Shown here one piece after another: positions 1-6,980 of a stretch of 20,153 nucleotides of DNA. Made by a program: the position numbers and the translations under genes. The stretch spans positions 1-20,153 of IMG/VR virus record IMGVR_UViG_3300042879_000452. One strand, written 5' to 3'. Numbering within the stretch: position 1 is the first letter of the stretch; every line of letters starts with the position of its first letter. The notes under the pieces are model-generated. The model saw only the letters and a list, made by a program, of their open reading frames with translations, did no database searches and was not told the origin of the DNA. The stretch is from a virus.

Positions 1-1293
1 AAAAGCATGCTCACAACAAGTATTTTCAAGTTCAGGCTCACATTCAAATCTATGAACAGCACTTGAAACTATTGGTTTAATCTCTTCTTCAATTGGAGGT
101 AAACCATACATTTCACGTACTTCATTCTTTGTCATTACCTTAATTTTTTCTTCAATAGGCAACTGTTCTTCAATAGGGTCTAACTCTTTTAAATAGATAC
201 GATTAGAAAATCCTTTTAACTTCAATAAGTAGTTAAAGTCTTTCTCTATTTCTCTTTGATTTGGAATTATGTAAGTTGATTTATAAAGCTCGAAAGAATC
301 GTTTATTTGGTCTTTACTTCCTAACTCACCAGGTGTTTTGATACCAACTAACATTGGATTCGGTATGTGATGGCCTATGATTAATTCTTGAATAACTTGG
401 TCGTTTAATTCAGTTAATTGAGCATCTACATTTTGAGGTGTTAAATGTTCAATTGTTGGAGCAGAATCTCTATTGCCACTAAATGAAATTAGTAAGCTGT
501 TTGCTCTATCTGTACCTGTGAACTTCTCTTTTAGCCTTGCTTCAATTTCTTCTTTCTCTTCTTCTGTTGGTCTGCCATTGCTAAAGTTTAAAATAGTTCC
601 TGCATTAAAGCCACTTTTAATAGCATTCAATCTATAATTAGAAAGCTCAACATCAATTTCAGCATAAACAGCAGAAGCCACGTAATCGGGTAATGGATAA
701 GCATCTAAGTCAGGTCTGTATTCTTTTGATACAAATATTTGTCTGCCTGTTGGTTTCTCAGTGTCAAATAAAGGGATGTATTCTAAATCGGTATCTTCAG
801 GAGTTTGTTTCATTTTGCTCCAGTCCTTTGAATACCAATAACCCTCAGCATCTTTTGCTTTTCTTAGGTTGTTATAAGGAAAATGTAATAACTCAAAGTT
901 GTTACCTGCTTTGTTCCAAATAACCTCTAAATAATAACCACCAAATAACTTTTTATCTAATACACATTTTTTTACAATATCTTTTAAAGTATCATAGTTA
1001 GTGTTTTCTTTATTGATAAAGTCATTAGCCCTTGCAATATCTTCTATACTAAGACCATTAGAATCAAAGCCAACACCGGCACCACAAATGTAAAGTACCT
1101 TACCATTAATAAAAGCATTGTGCTTAGAACTACGATTAAACAAATAAAGTAAGTAAGCAGGATAATTGTTATAATATCCGCCCTCTTTTTCTGCTCCATA
1201 AATTACCCATTCTTTTGATTTCTCTTCTTTAAATACAGGTGTTTTATGTGCCTGTAGTTTAAGATTAATTACATCATATATGTTATTCTCCAT
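1..1293 (-). CDS. Phage portal protein, cut by the left window edge
   Basis: I translated this frame by hand from ATG at 1293. It stays open for 431 codons and runs off the window. The portal forms the dodecameric ring at the capsid vertex through which DNA is packaged and the tail attaches. Support includes a GGYYLEVIW-like core strand near residues 117-125, a region around residue 310 reading HIPNPMLVGIKTPGELGS, and its place in a head gene set with an XkdF-type protease, which resembles PBSX-family portals. The last visible residues are acidic and contain three cysteines (FEC, then TCC). The start overlaps the end of the preceding gene by 11 nt, suggesting translational coupling. Portal genes normally follow the terminase; here it comes after the capsid genes. 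Identification comes from recalled family pattern and context. The C-terminus is not visible. Confidence 0.8.
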   Translation of the reverse strand, partial: MENNIYDVINLKLQAHKTPVFKEEKSKEWVIYGAEKEGGYYNNYPAYLLYLFNRSSKHNAFINGKVLYICGAGVGFDSNGLSIEDIARANDFINKENTNYDTLKDIVKKCVLDKKLFGGYYLEVIWNKAGNNFELLHFPYNNLRKAKDAEGYWYSKDWSKMKQTPEDTDLEYIPLFDTEKPTGRQIFVSKEYRPDLDAYPLPDYVASAVYAEIDVELSNYRLNAIKSGFNAGTILNFSNGRPTEEEKEEIEARLKEKFTGTDRANSLLISFSGNRDSAPTIEHLTPQNVDAQLTELNDQVIQELIIGHHIPNPMLVGIKTPGELGSKDQINDSFELYKSTYIIPNQREIEKDFNYLLKLKGFSNRIYLKELDPIEEQLPIEEKIKVMTKNEVREMYGLPPIEEEIKPIVSSAVHRFECEPELENTCCEHAF

Positions 1294-1681
1294 AAGTTAT
1301 AATCGTTTTACTTTGATTATCGTATTCTGTATAAATAGGTAAATCACTATTTACTTTTATCATTCCAATTTCTAAAATACTTGTTGTATTTTCTACATTC
1401 AAATTACTTGAACTTGTTTGCTCATAAATAGTATATTCATAAAAACCTGTTTCAGGCAAAGATACAACTCCACTGGTTAAGTTTACTGTTCCTGTTGTTT
1501 CAGTAATTAAAAATTTATTAAAGCGTGTTGGAAAGCCACTAACATCACTTGCAATAAAATTAACTGAACTCATTAACACTTGATGTTTAAAGCTAAATAA
1601 ATAATAAGGATTTGCCAATGTTACTTTTTCACTAAGTGTAAAAATAAGAAAATTATTTTGCCCTTTATTTATGATTTGCAT
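1283..1681 (-). CDS. Small phage structural protein, function unknown
   Basis: This 132-residue protein has no signal peptide or membrane segment. It is rich in Thr, Ser and alternating hydrophobic residues, which suggests a beta-sandwich. The N-terminal part (roughly residues 10-32, FLIFTLSEKVTLANPYYLF) resembles a conserved pattern I associate with uncharacterised Bacteroidetes phage virion proteins, but I cannot name a family. It lies between a probable tail-tube gene and the portal and overlaps the portal start by 11 nt, so a head-tail joining, decoration or neck role is plausible. Translation probably starts at ATG 1681, because the recurrent 14-base leader element ends 2 nt upstream. 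A strong terminator-like hairpin lies about 40 nt upstream, so this gene and the portal may be expressed at lower levels than the capsid and the next structural gene. Confidence 0.7.
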   Translation of the reverse strand: MQIINKGQNNFLIFTLSEKVTLANPYYLFSFKHQVLMSSVNFIASDVSGFPTRFNKFLITETTGTVNLTSGVVSLPETGFYEYTIYEQTSSSNLNVENTTSILEIGMIKVNSDLPIYTEYDNQSKTIITYGE

Positions 1682-1683
1682 AT

Positions 1684-1697
1684 TTTATAAAGTACCT
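1684..1697 (-). promoter_or_regulatory. Recurrent start-proximal element, copy 1
   Basis: The minus strand reads AGGTACTTTATAAA, followed by 2 nt and ATG of the 132-residue structural gene. It is identical over 14 bases to copies at 3936, 6967 and 12367 and differs at one base from the copy at 13945. It could be a translation-initiation leader or a phage-specific promoter; the sequence alone does not decide. Confidence 0.7.
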
Positions 1698-1713
1698 AAA
1701 ATTTAAACTATTG

Positions 1714-1746
1714 TAAAAAAACAAAGGAGTGTATTTCTACACTCCT
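1714..1746 (-). terminator. Rho-independent terminator after the 169-residue structural gene
   Basis: A perfect 9-bp stem (1725-1733 pairing with 1738-1746) closes a tetraloop at 1734-1737. On the minus strand it is followed by TTGTTTTTTT, a good U-tract. The plus strand lacks a T-run on the other side, so the signal is directional. It begins 28 nt beyond the stop codon of the gene ending at 1775 and precedes the leader element of the next gene. Confidence 0.8.
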
Positions 1747-1774
1747 AAGCAATCAAATTAATTAAAACAGAAAA

Positions 1775-2284
1775 CTATATGATGCCAGAAATCACACCTG
1801 AATTTACCTTGTTAGCCGGCAATGGTTCTTTACCTGTTAATGTTAATGAGTAGCCATTTTTGTCACCCATTGCTTTACCAGTTGAACTTGTGCCTGCTGT
1901 TAAGTGCATCGCTCTTGTTTCACCTGCTAAATGATAAACATCATCAGCATCTTGAACAATAACCATTAATCTATTTTGAGTAAGTAAGCGAACAATGTTT
2001 CTGTTTTTAGCAGTCATTTTATAAACGCTAAAAGTTAATGTTTGTTCGTAAAAAGTTGTTCCGTTTTCAATTGATACAGTTGCATTTTCGTCAAATTGTG
2101 CATCTTCTAATTCAACCTCAACAGTCCAAAACTTTTTGCCTGCTGACATTGTAATTGCAGTTACACTTCCTGATGAACTTGTAATTGATGAAACGTTTGC
2201 AAACTCTGTTAAATAAAGTTTCTTAATACCGCCGGCACCTTGCCTACAGTCTAATGATATTCCCTCTATGAGTGTACATGCCAT
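1775..2284 (-). CDS. Probable major tail tube or other abundant virion structural protein
   Basis: This 169-residue protein begins MACTLIEGISLDCRQGAGGI and is rich in beta-strand-forming Thr, Val and Ser. Its pattern (GKKFW near residue 50, ENGTTFYEQTLTF near 73-85, and KAMGDKNGYSLTLTGKEPLP near 137-156) resembles a conserved structural protein of Bacteroidetes phages. I believe it to be the tail tube or a similar abundant component. It directly follows the major capsid gene and is bracketed by two related hairpins, as expected for a gene expressed at high level in its own transcript segment. The 5' leader contains TTTATAAA 3 nt before the ATG, a half copy of the recurrent leader element, but lacks the AGGTAC half. 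The structural role is fairly secure; assignment as tail tube is tentative, since a head-completion or decoration protein is possible. Confidence 0.65.
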   Translation of the reverse strand: MACTLIEGISLDCRQGAGGIKKLYLTEFANVSSITSSSGSVTAITMSAGKKFWTVEVELEDAQFDENATVSIENGTTFYEQTLTFSVYKMTAKNRNIVRLLTQNRLMVIVQDADDVYHLAGETRAMHLTAGTSSTGKAMGDKNGYSLTLTGKEPLPANKVNSGVISGII

Positions 2285-2298
2285 GGTTTATAAATTTT

Positions 2299-2322
2299 AA
2301 AAGGGAGTTTTTACACTCCCTT
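2299..2322 (-). terminator. Terminator-like hairpin between capsid gene and next structural gene
   Basis: An 8-bp stem (2301-2308 pairing with 2315-2322) closes a 6-nt loop. The minus-strand sequence runs on into TTTT before turning A/T-rich. The U-tract is short, so this is probably a leaky terminator, attenuator or mRNA 3'-end stabiliser for the capsid transcript. Its 5' arm and loop share GGAGTGTA with the hairpin at 1725-1746. Confidence 0.6.
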
Positions 2323-2330
2323 AGTTAATA

Positions 2331-3296
2331 TTAAGCGTTTGTATATTGTACTACGTGGTCGATGAATTTTACTGCACAACCTGCTCTAAAACTACCGAAG
2401 ACCTTATATACTCGGTCGTCCTGTGAGAACCAACTTTCTATGGTATCAGTATCAGATTGTAAGTCTGTTCCGTATACTAAGTTAGAAGCATAAGTAGCAA
2501 TTATACGATTTCGTACTGCACTTGGTACAGAACCTGTATCAACGGTTGCATCACTAAGTCCTGGCACACCAATAACTTTCATGTTAGTACCTGGATACAT
2601 TAATTCCCAATTGTTCCATACGTTATCAGTAGTGTATTGAGAACCATAAATACCATAAGTTGAAGTAATCTTAGCAGCTAATGTTCTGAAAGTATCTAAT
2701 CCACAGAAAGCAACAACTGGCTCATTTACTAATGCAGCAGCTGGAACTTTTGAATAAACATCATCAAATATAGTTAATACGTTTGTTGAGTTTAAAGTTG
2801 AAGGTGTTGCAGCAACTGCTGTACCTGCTGTGTCAATAGTTGCTAACCAGCCATTCATTTGTTTTAATACTGTTGAATTGCCATAAGTTGTTTTGCCTGC
2901 CCAAATCATATTTTCAACGTTACGTGCTACCTGTGCAATTTTTCTATCAATGATTTGTTGTGCAATTGACATTGAATCTACATTTGAACCTGCTGGTAAA
3001 TACTTCTGTGTAAAGTAAACATTCAAGTCATTTAAACAGAATTGCTCTGAAAATTGAATACCTACAGTTGCGATTTCAATTTGATTGATTGTTGTAGTAC
3101 CTGAAGAGGTAAAAGAACAAGCTAATGATTGAAATGGTACAGTTGATTCTAATACTGGAATCTTTGCAGAAGATTTGATACCTGTTCTAATATCTACTCC
3201 TAATCCTAATGTTTTTGCACCAAGGATTGCTTTGGTGATTAAGTCCGCTTTATTTTCTTCAATATAAGCGGTCATTGTGCCTAATGAAAATGCCAT
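2331..3296 (-). CDS. Major capsid protein
   Basis: This 321-residue protein would form the icosahedral shell. It looks like the capsid protein of Bacteroidetes siphoviruses. Landmarks are an N-terminal helix (residues 5-30), a central stretch ENMIWAGKTTYGN around residues 127-139, NMKVIGVPGL around 238-247, and a C-terminal GSFRAGCAVKFIDHVVQY typical of an HK97-fold P-domain end. Context agrees: the protease and a scaffold-like coiled-coil gene lie immediately upstream in transcription order, and a terminator-like hairpin follows the stop. The start at ATG 3296 has an A-rich leader with no Shine-Dalgarno site, normal for highly expressed Bacteroidetes genes. It is one of only two non-overlapping structural genes lacking a full copy of the recurrent leader element. 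I see no obvious N-terminal delta domain, fitting the separate scaffold gene. Confidence 0.85.
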   Translation of the reverse strand: MAFSLGTMTAYIEENKADLITKAILGAKTLGLGVDIRTGIKSSAKIPVLESTVPFQSLACSFTSSGTTTINQIEIATVGIQFSEQFCLNDLNVYFTQKYLPAGSNVDSMSIAQQIIDRKIAQVARNVENMIWAGKTTYGNSTVLKQMNGWLATIDTAGTAVAATPSTLNSTNVLTIFDDVYSKVPAAALVNEPVVAFCGLDTFRTLAAKITSTYGIYGSQYTTDNVWNNWELMYPGTNMKVIGVPGLSDATVDTGSVPSAVRNRIIATYASNLVYGTDLQSDTDTIESWFSQDDRVYKVFGSFRAGCAVKFIDHVVQYTNA

Positions 3297-3328
3297 TTTG
3301 TTTTGTTTTTAGTTGTTATTTATTTTTG

Positions 3329-3925
3329 TTATTTAAATGCTAATTTTCTAAACTCCTCCAATGAACTCATTGAAGTTGATTTTTTAAAGTTTTCTTTTGC
3401 AGTTGATTTTGGTTCTACGCTTGGAGCATCAGCAACCTTTTCAATTAAAGAGAATAACTTTCTGTTTAAATCGTTTTGTGCAATAATCTGATTGTTTGCA
3501 GATTCTAAAGCCTGATTTGATAAACCTAAAGCAGCTTCTAATTTACTTAGTCTTTCGTTTAACTCTGCAAATTTAGTTTCAAACTCTTGGTTACTATTCA
3601 TTTCTTCCATTACTGGCTCTTCTTCTACTGATTCAGGTTCTAAACCTTTTACAACTCCGTTTTCAATGTATACTTTCATTGGTTGCTCATTTACCATGAT
3701 AACCATTTCAGTTACTTCTGCCGGTACATCCATAACCCCATCTGGAGTTATAACTTGTAACTTTGAACCGATTGCTATTTCTTCAGTATCAGTTCTTAGG
3801 ATTGTGCCATCCATAGCTTTATAGTCAGCAAACTTTTGCTTTACTATTTCATCTCCGAAAATATCCTTAAACAAATCTTTCATGTCTGAGAATACTTCTT
3901 TAAACGATTGTTTTTTATTTTCCAT
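3329..3925 (-). CDS. Probable capsid scaffolding protein
   Basis: This 198-residue, charged protein has an N-terminal helical, basic/acidic region (residues 1-35), a small central beta-rich segment (about 38-92), an acidic linker (EPESVEEEPVMEEM, about 96-109), and a predicted coiled coil (about 112-165) with a heptad-like pattern. It ends in a basic Lys/Arg tail (SSLEEFRKLAFK), which in scaffolds typically contacts the capsid protein. Its position between the XkdF-like protease and the major capsid gene is the classic scaffold location. There is no recognisable enzyme motif. The start at ATG 3925 follows a copy of the recurrent leader element with a 10-nt purine-rich spacer. A minor capsid or decoration role is the main alternative. 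Confidence 0.65.
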   Translation of the reverse strand: MENKKQSFKEVFSDMKDLFKDIFGDEIVKQKFADYKAMDGTILRTDTEEIAIGSKLQVITPDGVMDVPAEVTEMVIMVNEQPMKVYIENGVVKGLEPESVEEEPVMEEMNSNQEFETKFAELNERLSKLEAALGLSNQALESANNQIIAQNDLNRKLFSLIEKVADAPSVEPKSTAKENFKKSTSMSSLEEFRKLAFK

Positions 3926-3935
3926 TTCTCTTTTT

Positions 3936-3949
3936 TTTATAAAGTACCT
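3936..3949 (-). promoter_or_regulatory. Recurrent start-proximal element, copy 2
   Basis: The minus strand reads AGGTACTTTATAAA, with a 10-nt A/G-rich spacer before ATG of the scaffold-like gene. It lies entirely in the gap after the TAG stop of the protease gene. This copy shows that the distance to the start codon can vary, which argues against a strictly spaced ribosome-binding site. Confidence 0.7.
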
Positions 3950-3954
3950 ATTTT

Positions 3955-5013
3955 CTATTTCGTTGCAATCTCAGCAACTTTTTTTCTTAAATTGTGTATT
4001 CTATCCGCTAATGATTCAATAACATCTACAGGCGCATCTTTTAGCTTTCTTTGAGAAAAAGCACCCTCAACACTAAAACCTTTAAACACTCCTGTTTTAA
4101 TAAAATCATTCCAAACTTCATTGTTATCTACTTTAAAAGTTCCAAACCAACTACCTTCTGTTAATGTTGGATAGCCTTCTGGTGTTTTTATACCTCTTGT
4201 TTTATCAATGATAAAAGATTCAACCATGTAAACTCCATTAACTTGTCTTTCAGCATCGTGCATCATGTTTACATTGTGAGTGTAACCTTTTTTAAAAAAT
4301 CTTTGTGCAATCTTTTCAATCTGGTCCTTATCAAATACTACATAATACTCTCCGCTCTCGTCTCTTCTATAAATTGGTAAATCTGCAATCATTAAAGCTC
4401 CCGAAATCAGTCTACGTTCTTTATCAGCAAAGAATTTAAACTGTTGATTCATTCCTTTATTTTCCCACTTGGTATAACAAATAGCTGATGCTTGGTCTGG
4501 TGCTTTTCCTGCTTCTATTTCAACACTCATGCAACGTGACATAAAATCGTCTTGACTTTCACCGGTACGTGGATTTATAACCATTTCTTGTCTATCTATT
4601 TGTTCTAATTTTCTTTGCGCCCATTCAATGCCAGCATCACCACCCCATGCTAACCACATCAACCTACCACATCCATCACCTAATGCCTTTTGGCTGTTTT
4701 GTCTATGCCTTTCAAATGATGCCATGCGTGCAATCGTGTCACGTGAAATTGGTTCACCCTTTGCGAGCTGATTGGCTCTTGCCTTGCCTGTAGCCTCTCC
4801 GCAATCACCCCATCCGTTTTCTTCTGCCCATCTCAAAGCTATCTTTGCATTCTCACTTGCTTGTTTTGGGTAATCGTCATAACTTTCAAAGTTATGGTCT
4901 TTAAATGCGTGCCAGTTAGTTTCTATGGCAGGTGCGTCTACCAAAGCTATGTATTCTACACCAAGTTCGTCACTATCGTCTATTACTAATTTATACACTG
5001 GTAAATTTTCCAT
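3955..5013 (-). CDS. XkdF-like head maturation protease with N-terminal extra domains
   Basis: This 352-residue protein would process or assemble the prohead. Residues about 190-320 look like the XkdF family of putative phage serine proteases, with VNMMHD (candidate histidine H252), TEGSWFGTFKVDN (286-297) and KGFSVEGAF (candidate serine S314). The first 30 residues (VYKLVIDDSDELGVEYIALVDAPAI) are the usual XkdF start. Between them sit two inserted blocks: residues about 46-140, containing ARMASFERH and GRLMWLAWGGDAGIEWAQRKL, and residues about 146-183, containing INPRTGESQDDFMSRCM and ASAICYTKWE. Both recur in phage head proteins, but I cannot name them surely. The gene starts one base after the tape-measure stop, with AGGATAAC as a possible ribosome-binding site, and precedes the scaffold gene. 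Catalytic residues are inferred, not verified. Confidence 0.75.
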   Translation of the reverse strand: MENLPVYKLVIDDSDELGVEYIALVDAPAIETNWHAFKDHNFESYDDYPKQASENAKIALRWAEENGWGDCGEATGKARANQLAKGEPISRDTIARMASFERHRQNSQKALGDGCGRLMWLAWGGDAGIEWAQRKLEQIDRQEMVINPRTGESQDDFMSRCMSVEIEAGKAPDQASAICYTKWENKGMNQQFKFFADKERRLISGALMIADLPIYRRDESGEYYVVFDKDQIEKIAQRFFKKGYTHNVNMMHDAERQVNGVYMVESFIIDKTRGIKTPEGYPTLTEGSWFGTFKVDNNEVWNDFIKTGVFKGFSVEGAFSQRKLKDAPVDVIESLADRIHNLRKKVAEIATK

Positions 5014-5014
5014 G

Positions 5015-6964
5015 TTATCCTATTTTTGAATTGTTACTTAATTTATTTACTCTTTCTGTTACTGCTCTACTTTCTGATTCCACTACATAAGCCTTCATTG
5101 GTTGTTGGTTTCCTTGCCCTGCTACTGTTCCATCTGGATTAATTTGTGTAACTGTATTTTGTGCTGTTAATCCTTGTGGAGGTTGCCCACCACCACCACC
5201 ACCTTGACTGAATGAACCTAAGTTACCACCACCGCCACCACCACCGCCACCTGTTGATGGTGCTTCAAACTTTTGTTTTGCAATTACTGCAACCCTTGCC
5301 AATCCACTTGCTATGGATATACCTGCCGCTATTGCTGCCCTAACTGGAGCATCTGGTGTTGGTATTGCCATCTGACTTGCATAAGCTGATTGTGCTGCCT
5401 GATATGTTTCAATGGTTGCCTGTGCAATACTTGCCGCCTTTTTTACATTAAATGCTCTTCTTTGGCTTTCTTCACTTTTACCTGCAAAAGCATCCGCTAA
5501 TGATTGAACTGTTTGTAAACCTTCAAGTGTTAATTTTACCTCTTGTTCTTTTGCTTTTTTTCTATTTGCAAGTTCTTCTTCTCTTCTTTTCTTTTCAGCT
5601 TCAAATTCAATTTTAATCTTCTCATCTGCATCTGCTCTTCTTTTATCTTCTGCTTCTTTTAATCTTTTTAATTCAGCATCAAAAGCGTTATTATAGTCTT
5701 GTTGTTGTTTTAATTTATAAGCATTCCATGCTTCTATTTCTTCTGGTGTTGCATAATTTAAAGCAATCTTTGTTGCAAGTTGTTGTTCTGCAATTATCTG
5801 TTCTTCTTCTCCAAACTTATTATTTAAAGCATCAATTTCATATTGAATAAATTTTTGTTGCTCCTGTCTCCACTTTTCAGCAGCCGCTAAATCATCTGCT
5901 GCCTTTTTATCCCTTAATGCTTTTGCTCTTTCATTTGCTGCCTTTTGTCTTTCTTCTGCTTTCTTTCTTTCATCTGTATCAAATTTTTCTTGCTCTAATT
6001 TATTTTGATTTTGTAATTCTCTTTGTCTTTTTTGAAATTCTGTTATCTGTTTTAAGTCCTCTTGGTTTCTTTTTATTGTTTCCTTTTTTTCATCATCGTC
6101 TTGGTTTTGAATTATTTTTGCTCTATGAATTATATTTTGTTTTAATACATTAATACGCTGTTGTAATAGCTTTCCCTCTTCAATGTTTAGATTTTTATTT
6201 AATGCAAGTATTTCATCTGCACTTTTACCTTGTGCCTGTGCCAATTGCCTCCTAAAATTTGACTCTTCTTGAAATCGTGAAAACTGCCTATCCATTACTG
6301 CAAGCTCCGCCTCACGTGATGCAATTACCTTTTTCTGCGCTTCATCTTCATCTTCCATTGAATTAACTACAATAGCAATAACTCCTACTAAGGCTGTTAA
6401 ACCTGCAATTAATAATCCTATTGGATTTGCTGCCATTACAGCATTATAAACTCTTTGAGCAGCAGCCAAAGCATAAGTTCCAACTGTTGAAGATTTTAAA
6501 ACATTGGATACTACTTTTAAACTATCACCCATTCCTGCAAGTCCCTGCAATCCTTGAGTGATTGCCATTGCTGCCTGAACTTTTAATAATGCTTTTTGTA
6601 AATCTTCATTCTCACTTCCAAATAAAGCAACTGCACCCTGTGCCGCCTGAAATCCAGATGCAACCCCACCAATAACACTTGTAAATGCTTGTATCTTTTT
6701 ATCTGCTCCTGCAAAGCCTTCTATCTCTGCTCTTAAGTCTCCAATATCGTCTTTAACAGCTCCTAATCTTTTTAAAGCATCTACATATTCCTTAGTGCCT
6801 GGTGTTAGTCCTGATAGTTGGTCTTGAAGTGTTTTAAATTCCTTTTTTAAATCAGTAAGTGATTTTACACTACCTTCTGCTTGTTGCTTTATATCTTCGA
6901 GTTGATTTACCGATTGTTCACCTCCTACAATTTCGGTTTCTATTACTATTTTTGTAAGTGCCAT
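5015..6964 (-). CDS. Tail tape measure protein
   Basis: This 649-residue protein would set tail length and help eject DNA through the tube. It is dominated by long, Gln/Glu/Lys-rich coiled coils (about residues 12-80 and 205-475). Residues 180-200 (NPIGLLIAGLTALVGVIAIVV) form the hydrophobic segment following ANPIG that is characteristic of tape-measure proteins. Near residues 570-600 are two pure glycine runs of nine and six residues in a flexible linker, encoded by CCA/CCG-type repeats on the plus strand. It is short for a tape measure, so a fairly short tail is expected. ATG 6964 is supported by a leader-element copy 2 nt upstream. Unusually, it follows the tail-tip genes rather than preceding them, and it is separated from the chaperone by three genes. 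Confidence 0.8.
   Translation of the reverse strand: MALTKIVIETEIVGGEQSVNQLEDIKQQAEGSVKSLTDLKKEFKTLQDQLSGLTPGTKEYVDALKRLGAVKDDIGDLRAEIEGFAGADKKIQAFTSVIGGVASGFQAAQGAVALFGSENEDLQKALLKVQAAMAITQGLQGLAGMGDSLKVVSNVLKSSTVGTYALAAAQRVYNAVMAANPIGLLIAGLTALVGVIAIVVNSMEDEDEAQKKVIASREAELAVMDRQFSRFQEESNFRRQLAQAQGKSADEILALNKNLNIEEGKLLQQRINVLKQNIIHRAKIIQNQDDDEKKETIKRNQEDLKQITEFQKRQRELQNQNKLEQEKFDTDERKKAEERQKAANERAKALRDKKAADDLAAAEKWRQEQQKFIQYEIDALNNKFGEEEQIIAEQQLATKIALNYATPEEIEAWNAYKLKQQQDYNNAFDAELKRLKEAEDKRRADADEKIKIEFEAEKKRREEELANRKKAKEQEVKLTLEGLQTVQSLADAFAGKSEESQRRAFNVKKAASIAQATIETYQAAQSAYASQMAIPTPDAPVRAAIAAGISIASGLARVAVIAKQKFEAPSTGGGGGGGGGNLGSFSQGGGGGGQPPQGLTAQNTVTQINPDGTVAGQGNQQPMKAYVVESESRAVTERVNKLSNNSKIG
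5186..5251. repeat. CCA/CCG microsatellite encoding poly-glycine in the tape measure gene
   Basis: Two blocks of CCA/CCG trinucleotide repeats (5186-5203 and 5225-5251 on the plus strand) are separated by 21 bases. On the minus strand they read as GGT/GGC glycine codons. Such a run could vary in length by slippage without breaking the frame. Confidence 0.8.
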
Positions 6965-6966
6965 GT

Positions 6967-6980
6967 TTTATAAAGTACCT
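6967..6980 (-). promoter_or_regulatory. Recurrent start-proximal element, copy 3
   Basis: The minus strand reads AGGTACTTTATAAA, followed by AC and ATG of the tape-measure gene. Its first A is also the last base of the TAA stop of the upstream tail gene. It is identical to copies at 1684, 3936 and 12367. Confidence 0.7.

Noticed and set aside
693-923. Plus-strand open frame of 76 codons
   Set aside because: It lies opposite the portal gene, which translates as a clear portal protein; the plus frame is Cys/Leu-rich antisense sequence without leader or context.
1081-1110. AGGTACTTTA-like match inside the portal gene
   Set aside because: Only the first ten bases match, it lies mid-gene in coding context (Lys-Val-Leu-Tyr), and it has no downstream start codon.
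3303-3491. Plus-strand open frame opposite the scaffold gene
   Set aside because: Antisense of a real gene; no recognisable protein and no supporting neighbour on this strand.
5917-6153. Plus-strand open frame rich in Leu and Phe
   Set aside because: Looks membrane-like only because it is the complement of Lys/Glu-rich coiled-coil codons in the tape measure.
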